This document shows positions 62,659 through 64,000 of a stretch of DNA of 64,000 nucleotides, one piece after another. A program made the position numbers and the translations under genes. A model generated the notes under the pieces. The model was not told the DNA's origin. It did not search any database and saw nothing but the letters and a program-made list of their open reading frames with translations. The stretch is from assembly GCA_031256975.1 (NCBI GenBank), contig JAIRPN010000013.1, positions 124,001 to 188,000 on the forward strand. The letters run 5' to 3'. The stretch comes from Verrucomicrobiales bacterium (lineage in GTDB: Bacteria; Verrucomicrobiota; Verrucomicrobiia; Methylacidiphilales; JAAUTS01). Every line of letters starts with the position of its first letter. Position 1 is the first letter of the stretch.

Positions 62659-64000
62659 ATGAATCCGGTATTTATTTCCATCAACGGAGAGTCGCGTGGT
62701 CCTTATACTATCGATGACTTGCGCTTGTTTCATCGCCATGGCGTTTTGACTGCCAAGACCGAGATCTACGACGAGGAGGGCAAGAATTGGCGCCCCTTGG
62801 AGCAGCTTCCGGAAATCCAGGCCTCGGTGCTGCGCGTGCCGGAACAGGAAGCCCGTGAATTGCTGGCCAAGCTGGTGGAAATCCAGGCCGGGCTCGCCGA
62901 CCATGAATTGCCGCGCGATGAACGGGAAATCCTGGCAAAGGAAATGCAGGGCATCCTGGAGAAATTGCCGCACTGGCTCGGTGCCGCCGACGTGATCGGG
63001 CTGGATGAGTTGAAGGGCATTTTTGAGCCGACCAACAAAAAGGCGCTGGAAGCGGTGAATACCCTCAGCGAGGAGGCGAAGAAGTCCCGCGAGGAACAAA
63101 AACGCCTGCAGGATTTGCTGGTCAAGGCGATTGAGGAACAGGAAGGCCGGCGCCAGTTGCTGGTGGAAATGTTCCGCCAGTCGGTGGACGAGGCCTTTAC
63201 CGACAAGCTCAGCGTCCAGCTCAGCCAGGCCGCGCAACTTAACCAGGCATTGAGCGCGTTGAACAAGGAATTGGAGACCCGCACCGGCTCGCTGGAAGAC
63301 GGGCAGAAATTCCTGGTCGAGTCCTTCCACGCCCGCGAGGACAGTTACAAGAAGACCCTGGAGGAGTTTCGCAGTGCCTGGGGCGAGCACGCGGTGAAGT
63401 TTTCCGGCGCGCTGGCGGGGCATGAACAGAATCTCGAGGTCCAGCTCAAGGCGCTAACCACCAGCCTCGACCAGACCCGGCAAAAAGCCACGACAGAATT
63501 CCAGGCCCTGATCGATTTGCTGCGCGAGGCCTACGAAAAACGCGACGCCAAGGAACAGGAACAATTGCAGGTTTCGCTGACCAAGGAAAAACAACAGGTC
63601 GAGGACCGGGCGACTTTCCGTGCCGCGTTGCTGGCGAAACTGAACAATATCGAGGCCGCCAACAACGAGCTGAAAGCCGCCGCCGAGTCTTCCAACCAAT
63701 ACGCCGAGGAGCAGGAAGCCGCGCTTAACGACAAACTGGAACAATGGATGCAGAATATCCGGGGCCAGTTTGCCGAATTCGCCAAGAGTGACTCCGAAGT
63801 GCACAAAAAATTGCTGGAGAATTTGGAACAATTGGTCGCCGCTAACGGTGAGCTCAAGGCCGCGACCGTTGCGCGTGACAAACAGGCTGGCGAACAACAG
63901 GCCGCCCTGAACGGCAAGCTGGAACAATTGGTCAACGGCCTGCATGCCAATATCGACGGCTTGAAATCATCCGAGGCCGCCGCCAACCAGCTTTCCGGCG
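62659..64000 (+). CDS. GYF-domain coiled-coil protein (3' end outside window)
   Basis: The frame is open from ATG 62659 to the right edge, 447 codons without a stop. The N-terminus is a GYF_2/DUF4339 domain (about residues 1-52: FISINGESRGPYTIDDLRLF, GPYT and a tryptophan in NWRPLEQL). The rest, from about 60, is almost entirely predicted coiled coil, rich in Glu, Gln, Lys, Ala and Leu, with no membrane segment yet. GYF_2 domains are common in PVC bacteria and bind peptides or partners. No function can be assigned. One loose copy of the dispersed motif encodes AANGEL (near residue 395). Confidence 0.8.
   Translation, partial: MNPVFISINGESRGPYTIDDLRLFHRHGVLTAKTEIYDEEGKNWRPLEQLPEIQASVLRVPEQEARELLAKLVEIQAGLADHELPRDEREILAKEMQGILEKLPHWLGAADVIGLDELKGIFEPTNKKALEAVNTLSEEAKKSREEQKRLQDLLVKAIEEQEGRRQLLVEMFRQSVDEAFTDKLSVQLSQAAQLNQALSALNKELETRTGSLEDGQKFLVESFHAREDSYKKTLEEFRSAWGEHAVKFSGALAGHEQNLEVQLKALTTSLDQTRQKATTEFQALIDLLREAYEKRDAKEQEQLQVSLTKEKQQVEDRATFRAALLAKLNNIEAANNELKAAAESSNQYAEEQEAALNDKLEQWMQNIRGQFAEFAKSDSEVHKKLLENLEQLVAANGELKAATVARDKQAGEQQAALNGKLEQLVNGLHANIDGLKSSEAAANQLSG

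Noticed and set aside
62635-63945. Minus-strand open frames at the right end
   Set aside because: They oppose a 447-codon plus-strand frame with a GYF domain and a coiled coil and show no family marks.

Overview
The window is 64 kb of a GC-rich, densely packed Gram-negative chromosome. It reads as core housekeeping sequence. I see no phage, insertion sequence, CRISPR array, rRNA or tRNA. The outer-membrane lifestyle is shown by a Kdo-pathway isomerase (KdsD), a TonB/ExbB/ExbD-like set, a SurA-type chaperone, a hopanoid-type glycosyltransferase (HpnB) and a bacterial alpha-2-macroglobulin beside penicillin-binding protein 1C. The gene mix and the style of several proteins (EF-P loop, TPR/coiled-coil protein, GYF-coiled-coil protein) suggest the PVC superphylum, for example Verrucomicrobiota, Lentisphaerota or Kiritimatiellota. 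No rRNA gene is present to confirm this, so the placement is a low-confidence inference.

Layout. 1-2134: end of an acyl-activating enzyme, aroD and a LON-domain protein. 2373-9908: rod-shape operon mreB-mreC-mreD-mrdA-rodA followed by an RNase E/G gene. 10005-14353: a nucleotidyltransferase, obgE and a tonB-like/exbB/exbD set. 14360-28696 (minus strand): pbpC, alpha-2-macroglobulin, folB, a HAD-Nudix fusion, a LOG-family gene, metF, rlmN and a polyprenyl-phosphate sugar transferase. 28767-32309: ddh, nnr, acpS, pdxJ. 32741-37195: glnD and a GAF histidine kinase. 37256-44920: TPR protein, icd, msrA, yacG, kdsD, efp, an NSS transporter, infA. 45056-52858: mfd, surA-like, SDR, pdxA, an ATP-grasp protein and a CHAP amidase. 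52907-58397: pfkA, hpt, hpnB, a GH2 glycosidase. 58532-62525: an iron-type ABC transporter. 62659 to the right edge: a GYF/coiled-coil protein that continues outside the window.

The most unusual feature is a short dispersed motif, consensus CGCTAAYGRCGAR. I count 36 exact copies of its 11-base core by eye (25 on +, 11 on -), plus about a hundred looser copies, inside genes and between them. A rough base-composition estimate predicts well under one exact copy. At several gene ends two copies face each other and form the terminator hairpin, as DNA uptake sequences do in Neisseria and Haemophilus. The simplest hypothesis is a previously undescribed uptake-signal-like or other genome-wide signal repeat. 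Its use is not shown by this sequence.

The genes form coherent pathways: cell elongation (MreBCD, PBP2, RodA) and envelope assembly; diaminopimelate synthesis by one-step dehydrogenase; deoxyxylulose-phosphate-dependent pyridoxal phosphate synthesis (PdxJ, PdxA); folate and one-carbon metabolism (FolB, MetF); and nitrogen signalling (GlnD next to a sensor kinase).
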